A DNA stretch of 64,000 nt from Saprospiraceae bacterium (GCA_016714895.1 JADKBV010000004.1:372001-436000), one strand, 5' to 3'; positions 46,440 to 56,425 are shown, counted from the stretch's first letter. The notes: a model not told the origin generated them from the letters alone. Numbers and translations: made by a program.

Positions 46440-47099
46440 TTAAAAAACAGTATAACGCAGACCCAATTGACCAAATAATGCAACAAGATCATATTCCAAA
46501 AATTCTTCTATTATCGTTTCTTTAAAATGATACCTGCCACCTGCCGATATGATGCAATCCAAATTTTTTCTCACAGGTATATTAAATTCAAACTTCATCA
46601 TCAAAAAATCATCTGTTTTTGTATGAAGTTTACGGCCTGACAGAATCGTTTCCGCTCCGTGAAAGTCATTGATCAAACTGCCATTTAACTCAGGTTTGTA
46701 AAAACAAAGGCCGTAATGCATATAAAAAGAACTATAATTGTCCAATTTATATCCGAACCCTGCTGCAAGTATCATTTTATCGATATTCACGGTCAGACGG
46801 TCTGTATCATAGTGCGAAAAATTAAAAGGAATTTTTAGTGATTCGTTTCCGTAACCCAGTAAAAGGCCGGCCTTGTATCTTTTATTTATTTGTTTTTCCA
46901 ACTCAATATGCGCCATGGATCTGTCTGTAAATGTCCTTTTGTCATCATAGGAAAAGTCGGTTACTATATTTCCTGCAAAAGGAGCATACTCCATCAATAC
47001 TTTGACACCGACCCCTTGTTGCCCCGATAGCGGGTTGAAGTCAAAACATAAAAAGTAACCTACAAGTAAAATCAGAATTTTGTAATTCTTTGTTTTCAT
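46440..47099 (-). CDS. hypothetical outer-membrane beta-barrel protein
   Basis: A 219-residue exported protein. It has a signal peptide (ILILLVGYFLCFDFNPLSGQ, cleavage near residue 26) and a strand-rich remainder with alternating aromatic and polar residues (GLLLGYGNESLKIPFNFSHY, LAAGFGYKLDNYSSFYMHYG), ending in a typical barrel C-terminus (FGQLGLRYTVF, terminal Phe). I place the start at 47099 (MKTKNYKI), because the longer frame from 47171 would contain its own promoter element. Unknown function. It directly precedes the 393-residue lipoprotein gene. Confidence 0.75.
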   Translation of the reverse strand: MKTKNYKILILLVGYFLCFDFNPLSGQQGVGVKVLMEYAPFAGNIVTDFSYDDKRTFTDRSMAHIELEKQINKRYKAGLLLGYGNESLKIPFNFSHYDTDRLTVNIDKMILAAGFGYKLDNYSSFYMHYGLCFYKPELNGSLINDFHGAETILSGRKLHTKTDDFLMMKFEFNIPVRKNLDCIISAGGRYHFKETIIEEFLEYDLVALFGQLGLRYTVF

Positions 47100-47139
47100 A
47101 ACATTTGTTTTTTCAGTTAACAATAATAATTTAATGGCA

Positions 47140-47171
47140 CAAATATAATGGCGAAAAATAATAACCGTCAA
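47140..47171 (-). promoter_or_regulatory. promoter of the barrel/lipoprotein pair
   Basis: TATATTTG at 47140-47147 with a TTG at 47169-47171, spacer 21 bases, about 40 bases before the ATG. Fits the Bacteroidota -33/-7 architecture. Confidence 0.55.
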
Positions 47172-47246
47172 TAGGCAAAACAGATTTTAACATAATTTTA
47201 AATCCGGTACAATTAAAAGGAAGTTATGTGTGTGATTAGAGACGCT

Positions 47247-47257
47247 GGTTGCAAACC
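47247..47257. repeat. REP-like palindrome GGTTGCAAACC
   Basis: A 4-bp stem with a GCA loop in an intergenic gap, followed by CGCGCTGCC. It shares the NNTT-GCA-AANN design of the other REP-like palindromes in this region. Confidence 0.45.
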
Positions 47258-47409
47258 CGCGCTGCCAAGGAGGTATTTTTATCCATCTTCTAGACTTCGC
47301 CTTAAATTTGATTCATTGCTGACTATTCCAACAGAAATTTAATGAATACGACACACGAAAACAACTAATCCTACCTTCGTTCTACCTGTATCCGTGCTGT
47401 AAACGACAC

Positions 47410-50400
47410 CTATATCTTAGACACTTTACAGGTATACCTATACTCTTTTGTTTTTACCTCGATCACATACAATCCTGACCTTACATAACCGAGATCAACC
47501 GTGATGTTTGACGTATTTCCTGTTTCAGAAAAAATCAATCTGCCGTAGATGTCATATAAACGAATCAGACAAGATTGTTGGGCTGTAAAATCTCCTTTGA
47601 TATCGACCGTGGCGTTTGTCGGATTGGGAATGGCAAAAATCCTGTGTCTGATAACATCTTTTGTTTTGTCCGGAAAGTCATACAGGGTAACTACTTTGTT
47701 TGTGATAATCGGTTCATTAAAATCAAAAAAGATAGCCGCTTCGTTTTGCAGGGTGTCTCCCAATTGTATCGTACTGTCAAGAGCGATGTCAAACTTCACA
47801 AAACCATTTGACCCGGGTTCATTGGTAAAACTATCCACCAGCTGAATATTCGGAAAATAGATTACAAGTTTTCTTCCGGGTTGAATCTCCCATTCAAATT
47901 CATGAGACGCTACCACGGGCCGAAGTGTATTGATATCAAAAACAGGACTGATGACATCCTCGATCCTGACATTAAAAGCGGTATCCGTCCCTGTATTTTG
48001 AAACCTGACCAGGTATTCTATTTTGTCCTCTTTACTTTGATATAAAACATCTTTATAACCATTGACAAAAATGGCTTTGTCATTAGGATCAAAAGACCCC
48101 ACATTTATTCTGCATTCTTTGCCATTATTTTTTGGTAACGGTTGGTCACAATCATTGTCCGCCTCAACAAATGCTGAAATACAATGTTCCTGCCCCAAAT
48201 CGGCTTCACAACTCAGCTCAAATAAAAAATTAAATCTCAAATCTTCTCCTACTTCGAGATCCGGCAGTTTTAATACCAACTCAGGATGTATATAAGAAAC
48301 CACTTCGAGATTACCGGACTTAAAAATAAAAAAACTGTCCAACGTGATATAAATGAATCCGTTTTCTACCGTTTCATTACCATTGTTTTTAACATTCCCG
48401 TAGTACGTATTATCAAAACATCTTCTCAAAAAGGATGTACTCAATCCCAATGTAAGATCTGCACATTCCTGATATACTTTGACATGAAAAGTGATGGTGC
48501 TATCCGGGTGATAATCTTTTACCAAAATTTCTTTTTCGCATACTTCAGAAAAATTTCTGTTATAATTGAGTGAAAAGGTGGTAGCGTCCGTACTATAATA
48601 CATATAGGCTTCCCCATGGATGTCCAGGGGTCTTTGACGTCCGTCACTTGACACTACTACTCCGGTCACCGGTCTGGCTTCCCACGGATCCGCAGCACAA
48701 TTAAAATTTTCATCCCTGAGCCCCCTGACTTTAATAAATTTTGATATGTCAGAATCAGGCACAACCGTTTTGAGAATACCTACGCCGCTTGTAGCTACAT
48801 AGATGTAATGATCAAAACTGACAGAAATATCCGTCAGATATTCTATTCTGGCATCTTTTGGTGTGATATCCGGCCATGTCAAACCTTGATTAAATGAGGC
48901 CAGTATTCTGTTGTGAAACAAAATATAAATATTTCCGTAATGGTCTACGGTAAATTTTCTAAAAATCAAAGTTCCCATATCATGAATAATGGTATCCGTT
49001 ATAAATGTATTCCCTTCATCTGTTGAGATATGGAAAATCAATGCCCGTTTGTTTGTTGTACCCACCAGTACGTTTGTCAAAACATAAATATTTTTGCCGT
49101 CGTATGATGATTCTACCCCTAAAGCACTGACAAAAGGTAGTGATTTCGTGCTGTTGGTCGCAAGATCAAGGATCCGGTAACCATAACTGCCTTTCTGTAT
49201 TAATTTGTTGTTGCCGGTGGGAATACTCCATGAAGTATTGGTATTATTAAAGCTTTTAGACGACTTGATATTTACGTAGTCTTCAGACGTATGTATATTG
49301 CCTGACTCTATAATGTACAACTTATCGTTTTTTACATAAGCCTGATCGCTAAGTGTGAAAATAAAATTACATAATGTTATATCATCAAAGGTTTCATTAA
49401 TTATATAATTATTGTAGGGAACATTAAAAAATACTTTGCCATTGGGTAAACCCAATTTTATGTATTGGCTGACATTGACGCCAAATCTCGTGCTGCCTTC
49501 CTGCCAGTCATCCTCTGATTTTTTGTAGGTCAGATATCTTTCGCACTGATCCTCGGCTATTACATTTCCATTGATTCCTGCGGTGACAGAAAAAGCATAC
49601 GCTTTCTGCTGTATATTGCAGGCAATATCCTGCCAGGTGTCGCCCTGATCAAAAGAAACCTGGTTCATTTTATTTTCTGTACACAGTAAAGGCATTCTGA
49701 TAAAATTTCCGGAACTGTCACAAGTAACCCATGAGCGGATATTGTCAAACAAAACCTTTGAAGTTTCTCCATTGTCCGTCGAATAAACATATTGAGCATC
49801 TTTCTGACTAAATATATATCCGTTTTTCCCTACATTAGAATTATCATCAAAAATGGAAAATGCAGTCAATGTTTGCCACGTTTTTCCTCCGTCGTCTGAA
49901 TATTTTCCACTCTTAAGGAACCTGCCTTTTGAATAATGAAGCTTGGTAAAATAAGGAAACTCAATTTTGTCACCTATAAAGGTCAGACTGTCTGTAAATT
50001 CCTGAAAACCTGTAGTTGACGATGGCCCTCCGATGTCTACATAATTTTTATATCCTTTGGACAAGTATACATAACCTCTGGTAATGGTGACTGTTTTTTT
50101 AAACTTTTCCGTTTTTGTTGTTGCGTCCAATACCCGCATATCCTTCCTGGTCACGACGATCAGATCTCCGTTGCTCAAAAAATCAAAGTCCGTAATTGAA
50201 TTTGCAAATCCATTGGTAAAATAAACCGAAATCTCATGGGTCAACTTATCAAACTTATAGATGATGTGGTTGCTGGAAGAAAAGTTGCCCGAATTATTTA
50301 CTGACTTAAACTCCTGACCTAAAAAATATATATTGTTGTCATTATCTTCTTTAAAATTTGGATCTGAAACGCTTGAAAATCCTACCGCAAGGCGATACAC

Positions 50401-50619
50401 AGGATAGTCGAGTTTTTCCCACGAATCACCGTAATTATAAGAAGCAAAATACTCAAACGTATTTTTATCCTTATACAGCAATGTTCCGGCTTTACTGATA
50501 TAAGCAAACTCCCGGTATGATGAATCAGGACTTGCCACCCTCTCCCATTGTATTCCAAGCTGACTGAAACAAACTAAATGGAAATGTAAAAGGAGAAAAA
50601 TGAATATTGAATTTTTCAT
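47410..50619 (-). CDS. T9SS-exported BNR-like repeat protein
   Basis: A 1,069-residue secreted protein. A signal peptide (to about residue 19) precedes repeats reminiscent of BNR/sialidase Asp-boxes (YSTDNGETS, SFDQGDTWQDIA, ISTDEGNTFITD, SFNQGLTWPDIT), consistent with one or two beta-propellers (about 20-640). The next part (about 640-990) includes a conserved module with SFDPNDKAIFVNGYKD and YLVRFQNTGTDTAFNVRIED, a DUF11/DUF7619-like segment common in Bacteroidota surface proteins. The C-terminus is a T9SS type A sorting domain (IFAIPNPTNATVDIKG and IYGRLIFSE). The repeats suggest carbohydrate or matrix binding; this is inference. Confidence 0.85.
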   Translation of the reverse strand: MKNSIFIFLLLHFHLVCFSQLGIQWERVASPDSSYREFAYISKAGTLLYKDKNTFEYFASYNYGDSWEKLDYPVYRLAVGFSSVSDPNFKEDNDNNIYFLGQEFKSVNNSGNFSSSNHIIYKFDKLTHEISVYFTNGFANSITDFDFLSNGDLIVVTRKDMRVLDATTKTEKFKKTVTITRGYVYLSKGYKNYVDIGGPSSTTGFQEFTDSLTFIGDKIEFPYFTKLHYSKGRFLKSGKYSDDGGKTWQTLTAFSIFDDNSNVGKNGYIFSQKDAQYVYSTDNGETSKVLFDNIRSWVTCDSSGNFIRMPLLCTENKMNQVSFDQGDTWQDIACNIQQKAYAFSVTAGINGNVIAEDQCERYLTYKKSEDDWQEGSTRFGVNVSQYIKLGLPNGKVFFNVPYNNYIINETFDDITLCNFIFTLSDQAYVKNDKLYIIESGNIHTSEDYVNIKSSKSFNNTNTSWSIPTGNNKLIQKGSYGYRILDLATNSTKSLPFVSALGVESSYDGKNIYVLTNVLVGTTNKRALIFHISTDEGNTFITDTIIHDMGTLIFRKFTVDHYGNIYILFHNRILASFNQGLTWPDITPKDARIEYLTDISVSFDHYIYVATSGVGILKTVVPDSDISKFIKVRGLRDENFNCAADPWEARPVTGVVVSSDGRQRPLDIHGEAYMYYSTDATTFSLNYNRNFSEVCEKEILVKDYHPDSTITFHVKVYQECADLTLGLSTSFLRRCFDNTYYGNVKNNGNETVENGFIYITLDSFFIFKSGNLEVVSYIHPELVLKLPDLEVGEDLRFNFLFELSCEADLGQEHCISAFVEADNDCDQPLPKNNGKECRINVGSFDPNDKAIFVNGYKDVLYQSKEDKIEYLVRFQNTGTDTAFNVRIEDVISPVFDINTLRPVVASHEFEWEIQPGRKLVIYFPNIQLVDSFTNEPGSNGFVKFDIALDSTIQLGDTLQNEAAIFFDFNEPIITNKVVTLYDFPDKTKDVIRHRIFAIPNPTNATVDIKGDFTAQQSCLIRLYDIYGRLIFSETGNTSNITVDLGYVRSGLYVIEVKTKEYRYTCKVSKI

Positions 50620-50643
50620 AAGCTGAAAAGTTGTTTAACATCG

Positions 50644-50651
50644 CAAATATA
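50644..50651 (-). promoter_or_regulatory. -7 element of the BNR-like protein gene
   Basis: TATATTTG on the minus strand, 24 bases before the ATG at 50619. Spacing to the nearest TTTG (15 bases) is shorter than usual. Confidence 0.5.
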
Positions 50652-50790
50652 AGGTACTCCATGTTGCAAATCATGTCAAATTGATTCAACATTTTATACA
50701 ACGAGTCAAAACTACCCTAAAAATTCAGATTTTAGGGTTTAAAAGCCGTAAAGGTGAAAAATTTTGGTACTCATAGCCCACTGCTCGCGC

Positions 50791-50907
50791 AAGTTTGTAA
50801 CTTATGTATTTATCGCTCCGGATCAAAATCATCAGGGGTCTTGTACATTAGTAGAATCTTCCCTCTGGCAATGAGTGTTGATTTGGAAAAGAACGAATTA
50901 CAAATTC
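50791..50907. repeat. two REP-like palindromes
   Basis: AAGTTTGTAACTT at 50791-50803 and GAATTACAAATTC at 50895-50907. Both have 5-bp stems with a 3-base loop (TGT or ACA), and both recur at 56554-56709. Confidence 0.55.
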
Positions 50908-50953
50908 TTTAAACATCACATCGCCGTAACAAACTGCGACGATCGGGGGTTAA

Positions 50954-51709
50954 CTATTTTCCTTTCAATTGAATCACTTTGATGGGTATGGTGTATTCCT
51001 CTGCGAGGGTTATCACAATTCCCATGGAGTCTTTGAGGTACTGGCTGTAATCTGAAATGGATATGTTTTCTGCATCGTATAGTTGATAAGGAAACTGTAC
51101 GTCATATCTTTGATAACGCAGATATTCAGGTGTGATGTTTCTTATATGAACCCGGTTTCCTTTGTTTTCAAAAGAAGTAAATAGTGTCCCACTGACAATA
51201 CTCGGATATTCTTGGTTGAATTTAGTCAATGTTTTTCCATCTTCGCTTACTGAAAAACCCAAATGATAAATGTTTCTAAAACTTGGAGTGCCAAAATAGC
51301 TTGTATCCAAAAAAGTCATATCATACACCTTATGCTTTTCTATTGAATCAACAATGTGATATGGGTATCTTCTTGCCACTTCCTGAAGCAATTGTTTTTT
51401 AGCCCATACGGTATCACGACAATGGCAGATTTTATATTCTAGTACTGGATGTATTTGTAAATCTGGTCCATGTATTCTGTAACCATCTTCAAATGTAAAA
51501 TTTGATAATAATCGGATAGCAGTTGGAACACTTCTATAATGAGAAACAATACTGTCCTCAAAATTAAAATCATTACCTTTGACTATCAAATTTTTATTGT
51601 CCACCGAACAAGGTTGGTAGACAAAGATTTTTTTTAGTGAAGTACAAGAAATCATGTAAATCACTGAAAAAAATATTAATAAAAACACCGTGGTACTATT
51701 ATTTAACAT
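50954..51709 (-). CDS. hypothetical lipoprotein
   Basis: A 251-residue protein with a lipoprotein signal (VFLLIFFSVIYMISCTSLKK, lipobox Cys near residue 22). The rest is a mixed strand/helix domain with no recognised family. It starts inside the last codons of the 523-residue lipoprotein gene (7-base overlap, same strand), so the two are translationally coupled. Its ATG at 51709 is preceded by no Shine-Dalgarno sequence, as usual for the phylum. It may be a partner of that protein; this is inference from the overlap. Confidence 0.7.
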   Translation of the reverse strand: MLNNSTTVFLLIFFSVIYMISCTSLKKIFVYQPCSVDNKNLIVKGNDFNFEDSIVSHYRSVPTAIRLLSNFTFEDGYRIHGPDLQIHPVLEYKICHCRDTVWAKKQLLQEVARRYPYHIVDSIEKHKVYDMTFLDTSYFGTPSFRNIYHLGFSVSEDGKTLTKFNQEYPSIVSGTLFTSFENKGNRVHIRNITPEYLRYQRYDVQFPYQLYDAENISISDYSQYLKDSMGIVITLAEEYTIPIKVIQLKGK

Positions 51710-53274
51710 CCGGTGGATAAATTTGTAAAATTGACAAAGGTGGCACCTTTATGGCAGTCAAGACCCACACCGTTTTCATAATTTGAAGGAGTAACACTTC
51801 CTGAAAAGAATGAATTTTGACCGTTTGGTGTGGTGTAAGTACAGCCTGCATCTCTACCTAGCTGCCCAAGCTGTTTTTCTAACAATCTTATAAATTGAAC
51901 ATTTTGACTCAATGAAGAAGCTTGGTTAAAGATTGGTAAATTGTTGTCCAAATTATTATTGGATATTGTAATAGCACTATTTATTGCATCAGCAATTAGA
52001 TTTTGAGTTGGGTAATTACAATCCTTAGGTTGGTCTACATCGAAAAACAAATTTTCAAAAGTAAGGGCTACTCCTCCATTTAGTGATATTTGAAGGCCGG
52101 AAATACCACCTACATTCTGAAAATTACTTTCCCATGAACTTTGTTTAATAATAATATTGTCTGGACACAATCGGTTAGTAGATGATAGTGGATTACCTTG
52201 ATTTGGATCAAGTGTTGAACCAAATCCTGATTCTTTATTTATAGTATTCTCCATCTCCTCTTTCCAGGCTTCCCCATCCGTGCAATCTTTATTTTGTTCG
52301 ATGAGGTTGATGTAGGTTTCTGCCAATAAATCATTATAGCTGTTTCCACAGGAGTTTTTTGCAACTTCTTCAAGACCCGCTTTGACTATTGCTCCGTTTA
52401 TTCCTGCATCTTGAAGACAATCCTTGGCGTCAAGTATAACTTGTTCTTCCCACGGTTTGATTTTGGGATTGTTATTGCCGTTTCCCGCTCCTCCGGATGT
52501 TGAATTCGTTACCCATGGATAGTGATTCCAGTTGTTCCCTGAAGTTGAAATATATCCATGTTGAGACCAATCATAATAACATTCATAACTTATTAAAAAA
52601 CAATGAAAAAAGCCGTATAAACCATTGCCACTGGCATTGGTACCCGGGCCTATATAATCTGTAAATTCACGATCAGAATAGATGTTTCCTGTATTTGAAT
52701 CTCGAAAAGCTTCTATACAATCCCAATCCTCTATACAGTAAAAACCTACCCTTTCCTCCAACCTGTTTTGATTACCTTCAAGCCATTGAATATATTTGTT
52801 GTCAATGGTTTCGCCTCGTTTTGCAGCACTGAATACATAACCCTGAATGGCGCCGTTGTATAAATGAAAATTTTTAGAATTTAATGAAGTTGTCATTGCA
52901 GAATCAATATTTTCTTTAGAAAAAAAGTGAATTCTGACAGAATCTTCATGGGTAATATATATCCTAAAAACACCAGTGATTTTATTGTATTTTACCAGCG
53001 GAATCGTTGTTATTTTTATTGTTTCATTTTTTTTCTTAAAAGTGCCATACACGGAGGGAAAACCATACCTTGTCTGAAATGCAATCATAGAATCACTTTG
53101 TTCCGATAGAATATTAATAATATGATGAAATTCAAAAAAACTTGTATCCAGAAAATGTGATGTTCTTTTTTCAATTACATAATTTTCAAATTCTAACGAT
53201 TCATCCTTCCTACATCCGTTTCCGATCAATAATGAAACAAACATCAACATTAATAAAAATTTTACATTTTTCAT
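51703..53274 (-). CDS. hypothetical lipoprotein, large
   Basis: A 523-residue exported protein. The signal is lipoprotein-type (LLMLMFVSLLIGNGCRKDES, lipobox Cys at residue 21). The N-terminal half has a strand-rich domain; the middle includes GNGLYGFFHCFLISYECYYD and an Asn/Gly/Ser-rich linker (SGGAGNGNNNPKIKPW); the C-terminal part contains many Cys residues (CGNSYNDL, AGCTYTTPNG, LDCHKGATF and a final LSTGC). No family recognised. The stop overlaps the next gene's start. Paired Cys in the C-terminal third suggest extracytoplasmic disulfides. Confidence 0.68.
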   Translation of the reverse strand: MKNVKFLLMLMFVSLLIGNGCRKDESLEFENYVIEKRTSHFLDTSFFEFHHIINILSEQSDSMIAFQTRYGFPSVYGTFKKKNETIKITTIPLVKYNKITGVFRIYITHEDSVRIHFFSKENIDSAMTTSLNSKNFHLYNGAIQGYVFSAAKRGETIDNKYIQWLEGNQNRLEERVGFYCIEDWDCIEAFRDSNTGNIYSDREFTDYIGPGTNASGNGLYGFFHCFLISYECYYDWSQHGYISTSGNNWNHYPWVTNSTSGGAGNGNNNPKIKPWEEQVILDAKDCLQDAGINGAIVKAGLEEVAKNSCGNSYNDLLAETYINLIEQNKDCTDGEAWKEEMENTINKESGFGSTLDPNQGNPLSSTNRLCPDNIIIKQSSWESNFQNVGGISGLQISLNGGVALTFENLFFDVDQPKDCNYPTQNLIADAINSAITISNNNLDNNLPIFNQASSLSQNVQFIRLLEKQLGQLGRDAGCTYTTPNGQNSFFSGSVTPSNYENGVGLDCHKGATFVNFTNLSTGC

Positions 53275-53748
53275 GGTAAAAATACAATTAAAAAGTTATT
53301 TAATCATAGAAATCCGGCACCAAAATATATTCCCTCATTTTTTACACCAAATTTCTTAACATAACAAATATCGTTTTTATTTTTCAATTGTACGGTATAA
53401 TGTTTGGGTAAATTTGGGTTATTTTTGGTATATTTATATATATAATCTAAGTTAATATGAAAATTAATACTATATATATAGAAGTATTTTACATATTCGA
53501 AAAAAAAATTAATCTGTTCAGTTTTTTATAGATTAAAATTACAAACATCAGCTTTTTCTGAAATTTTTTCTCATCTTCTAATAAAATGAATAATCCATGA
53601 TTTACTTTGATTTTTCATCTATGAAACACCAAACCACATTATGATTCCACTGCCCTAACCCCCCCACTCCCACAAGTTTATACCTTGTGTGTCAAAAAAA
53701 AATTGCCACCCATTACCCCAAATTTTTACCCCTTTTTTCACAAAAAAC
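53275..53748. other. AT-rich intergenic gap
   Basis: About 470 bases between two minus-strand genes. It contains an imperfect palindrome at 53671-53689 and a C7 tract at about 53659. The remainder is very A+T-rich, with TATA-type runs near 53440. No gene is supported. Confidence 0.5.
53671..53689. repeat. imperfect REP-like palindrome
   Basis: CACAAGTTTATACCTTGTG, an imperfect inverted repeat of the CAAGTT-type seen at 50791 and 56695. Confidence 0.4.
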
Positions 53749-56406
53749 CTACTTGTTTATCATCAGCCCCTGATTTTCCAGTATGCTGCCGTCCAGGGCG
53801 ACGATGTTGCGCACCTGGATGCCATTGATGTATATCCTGCCTTCGTTGAGCAGGGTGCCGGACAGGACGATGCCGTCAACGTTTGATTGGGTGATGTCGA
53901 TGCGGCCATAATTTTCTAATCTGCCCGATAAATTCCAACACGAGATGCCGGCTTCCATACCGGAATGGATCATCATATGGGCACCGGCCTCCACGACACA
54001 GGTCGCGTCCTGGCCTATGGTCACACTTTTGACCGCGCGGTAGTCGGTGACTACGACGGTATCATCGGTGAGTATATATACATGTTGGCAAGGCAGGGGT
54101 ACCATGTTCTGCACCCAATTGGCAGGGTCTTCCCACGAGGTAGCGTCGCCGGCACCTGACCAATAGGCCGAAACGCCGCTATCCGCCACGCCGTCACAAT
54201 CATTGTCCTCTCCGTCACAGATCTCTGCTGCGCCGCTGTACACCGAGGCATCATTGTCATCACAATCTTGATCACTACACATACCGTCATCATCCACATC
54301 GATACCGGATGCCCCGATACAGGGACCGCAGGTCACCGCAGAGGTCAGGGTCATAAACAATTCGTCAAAATAACTGTCATTGTCGCCGCCCGCCACGCGG
54401 GTACCTCTCATGATAAACTTAATCCTCCGGGTCAATGGTGGCACAGGGACCATGTTTTGGACGAGCAACCACTGTGGCTGATTGTTGCCGACAAAAGGGG
54501 CATTGATGACCTGATTGTCAGTTGTAATAAACTGTACGGATACCTCCGGAAAATCATTGTTGGTCGCCCAGGTCCGGAGATAACCCCCGTAAAACACCTG
54601 TAAAGTACCGTTGTCAATATCTGTTGCATAAGCCGCCACATTGACGGTCTGATCTGCCAGGCCAAGATCCTGCTCATTGGCACAGATGCCGCCGACACCA
54701 AAAAACCTCGTACCTGCATAGACGGGCACGGAGTTGCATTGATTGGACGTAAGGGCTTCGACCTGTCCGTTCCAGCCGGTGATGCCGTTTTCAGCATTTG
54801 CATTGGTCAAAAGATTGGGTGTGGTCGTCGCCTCGCGGGTGATAAAGGTTTTGGGTACGGACCAATCGCTCCACCTCAGATAATTGTCTCTGTAGCGCAC
54901 CCGCCAGTAATAGGTTTGATCGGGTGAGACGACGATTTGTTGTTCGTCGGTGAGGTCATCATACGTCTGGGTGTCGACATTCTGATAGAGGTTTTCGTGC
55001 TGACGCCAGCTGTCGTGGATGATGTTTGAAAAATTGATCTGGTCAGAGATCTGCCATTGGCTTGCCTGATGAAAATTGTTGGGATCAAAAAATGCCGAAG
55101 CTTTGAGGGTCACACAATTGTAGTCGACAGAATCATCGGGCCATACGCCGTAGGGTTGTGCCGGAGGAAAGTCAAACATTTTGAGTATCACAGAATCGGT
55201 CACTTCATTGTTTTTCATCAACGCATCATCTCCCCGCGAATATCGTTTGACAAAAACTTCCGGGTCGGGTCCGGCCTGTCCTTTGAGCAGTACAAAACCG
55301 TATTCGTCTTCGCTGTGGGTAAACTCTTCATAATCGTGGTTGGGAAACTGGCCCCAATAGTCCAAAGCCCCGCCGGCAGAAGCGACATTGATCCAGAGAT
55401 GGTCGTGGTATTTGGACTGTCCTCTCGAGTATCCATGGGTATGACCAAAGAGGTGAATGGTGGGTTTCTGACAGTTTTGGGTAAAATTTTCCATCGCTGT
55501 GACGACCTGACCGGTAAAATTGGACTCACCGGGTGTCCACATCTCACTTTTGTAGGGAGCGTGGAGCTGGACAAATACAAAGTCGATGACCGGATCGGTA
55601 CAAACGGCATTGAGGGTATTGTTGAGCCAGGTGAGCTGAAGGTTTTGTTCTGTGGTATTGGAATTGGAATTGAGGGCGATCACGCGGATATTGGAAAAAT
55701 CTTTGTACCACCATTGTTCCGGAAAATTTGTATGACCGTTGAGCGGAAGATCAAAATATTTGAGATAGTTTTGAAGGCCGTTGGAGTAATATTCGTGATT
55801 GCCGACGGAAGGATACATGGGTACGATGGTCGTCATGTTTTCACCGAGGTCAAAAAAATCATTTTTCCACTGGCTGTAGGTACCGCCGCTTTGCACCAGG
55901 TCACCGGGAGCGATGATGCCGTGCAGATCATCCATGCCGTTTTCAAGTTCCTGATTCATTACCGGAATGATGCCCTGATTGACCAGATTGGTATAGACAT
56001 TGGGATAAGCAGAGGTTCGTTGGATATCGGAGATGGAGACAAAATTGATGTTTTGTTCTTTGTGGGTTTCATCCAAAGTCAGGAAGTGATAGACGGAAGA
56101 TTGTACATTATTGCCCAAAACCACTTTGTAGTAATATTTTTTGAGGGGCGACAATCCGGTGATTTGCCCGGTAAATATCCGGCTTGTTCCGTTGCCCGTC
56201 TGCGAAAAAGCTTCTGTAGTCATGGACAGGTTGAAAGGACTGTCACCAAAGTGGATAAAAGCCGTGATGGTGGTGTTTGTTTCAAACATCATTTTGGCAC
56301 TGGTCGTCGTGATATCCTGCAGGTAGGGTTTGACGATGATGGATTGGGCAGAAGAAACCATCACAAAAAAAGAAGCCAAACCCACTAAAATCAACCGGTA
56401 AAACAT
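53749..56406 (-). CDS. secreted metallophosphoesterase with FN3 and MopE-type Ca-binding segment
   Basis: An 885-residue secreted enzyme. A signal peptide (to about residue 22) precedes a purple acid phosphatase-like N-terminal domain (KPYLQDITTTSAKMMFETN) and a metallophosphoesterase core with GIIAPGDLVQ, VGNHEYYSNG (His ~204) and LFGHTHGYSRGQ (~321). An FN3-like stretch follows (about 440-530), then a carbohydrate-binding-like region, and then a MopE-type Asp-rich repeat (DDDGMCSDQDCDDNDASVY, about 705-735). It ends after a strand-rich segment without a T9SS sorting domain. By eye the gene is much richer in G+C than neighbouring genes. Substrate unknown. Confidence 0.85.
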   Translation of the reverse strand: MFYRLILVGLASFFVMVSSAQSIIVKPYLQDITTTSAKMMFETNTTITAFIHFGDSPFNLSMTTEAFSQTGNGTSRIFTGQITGLSPLKKYYYKVVLGNNVQSSVYHFLTLDETHKEQNINFVSISDIQRTSAYPNVYTNLVNQGIIPVMNQELENGMDDLHGIIAPGDLVQSGGTYSQWKNDFFDLGENMTTIVPMYPSVGNHEYYSNGLQNYLKYFDLPLNGHTNFPEQWWYKDFSNIRVIALNSNSNTTEQNLQLTWLNNTLNAVCTDPVIDFVFVQLHAPYKSEMWTPGESNFTGQVVTAMENFTQNCQKPTIHLFGHTHGYSRGQSKYHDHLWINVASAGGALDYWGQFPNHDYEEFTHSEDEYGFVLLKGQAGPDPEVFVKRYSRGDDALMKNNEVTDSVILKMFDFPPAQPYGVWPDDSVDYNCVTLKASAFFDPNNFHQASQWQISDQINFSNIIHDSWRQHENLYQNVDTQTYDDLTDEQQIVVSPDQTYYWRVRYRDNYLRWSDWSVPKTFITREATTTPNLLTNANAENGITGWNGQVEALTSNQCNSVPVYAGTRFFGVGGICANEQDLGLADQTVNVAAYATDIDNGTLQVFYGGYLRTWATNNDFPEVSVQFITTDNQVINAPFVGNNQPQWLLVQNMVPVPPLTRRIKFIMRGTRVAGGDNDSYFDELFMTLTSAVTCGPCIGASGIDVDDDGMCSDQDCDDNDASVYSGAAEICDGEDNDCDGVADSGVSAYWSGAGDATSWEDPANWVQNMVPLPCQHVYILTDDTVVVTDYRAVKSVTIGQDATCVVEAGAHMMIHSGMEAGISCWNLSGRLENYGRIDITQSNVDGIVLSGTLLNEGRIYINGIQVRNIVALDGSILENQGLMINK

Positions 56407-56425
56407 GGAATCAGGTATTTGATGG

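Larger units (their letters stand above)
47100..47409. other. intergenic gap with a REP-like palindrome
   Basis: About 310 bases between two minus-strand genes. It holds the promoter for the barrel-like gene and the palindrome GGTTGCAAACC at 47247-47257. Nothing else supportable is seen. Confidence 0.5.
50620..50953. other. intergenic gap with REP-like palindromes
   Basis: About 330 bases. It contains the -7 element of the propeller gene at 50644-50651 and two short palindromes (50791-50803, 50895-50907). No ORF supported. Confidence 0.5.

Noticed and set aside
53657..53664. C7 homopolymer as a second phase-variation tract
   Set aside because: It lies in an intergenic gap about 85 bases beyond the stop codon of the nearest gene and about 380 bases before the next gene's start would not be reached, so no frame depends on it.
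55057..56388. 443-codon plus-strand open frame opposite the metallophosphoesterase gene
   Set aside because: It lies fully inside a gene with clear domain motifs on the other strand and has no recognisable features; the high G+C of the gene makes long antisense frames likely.
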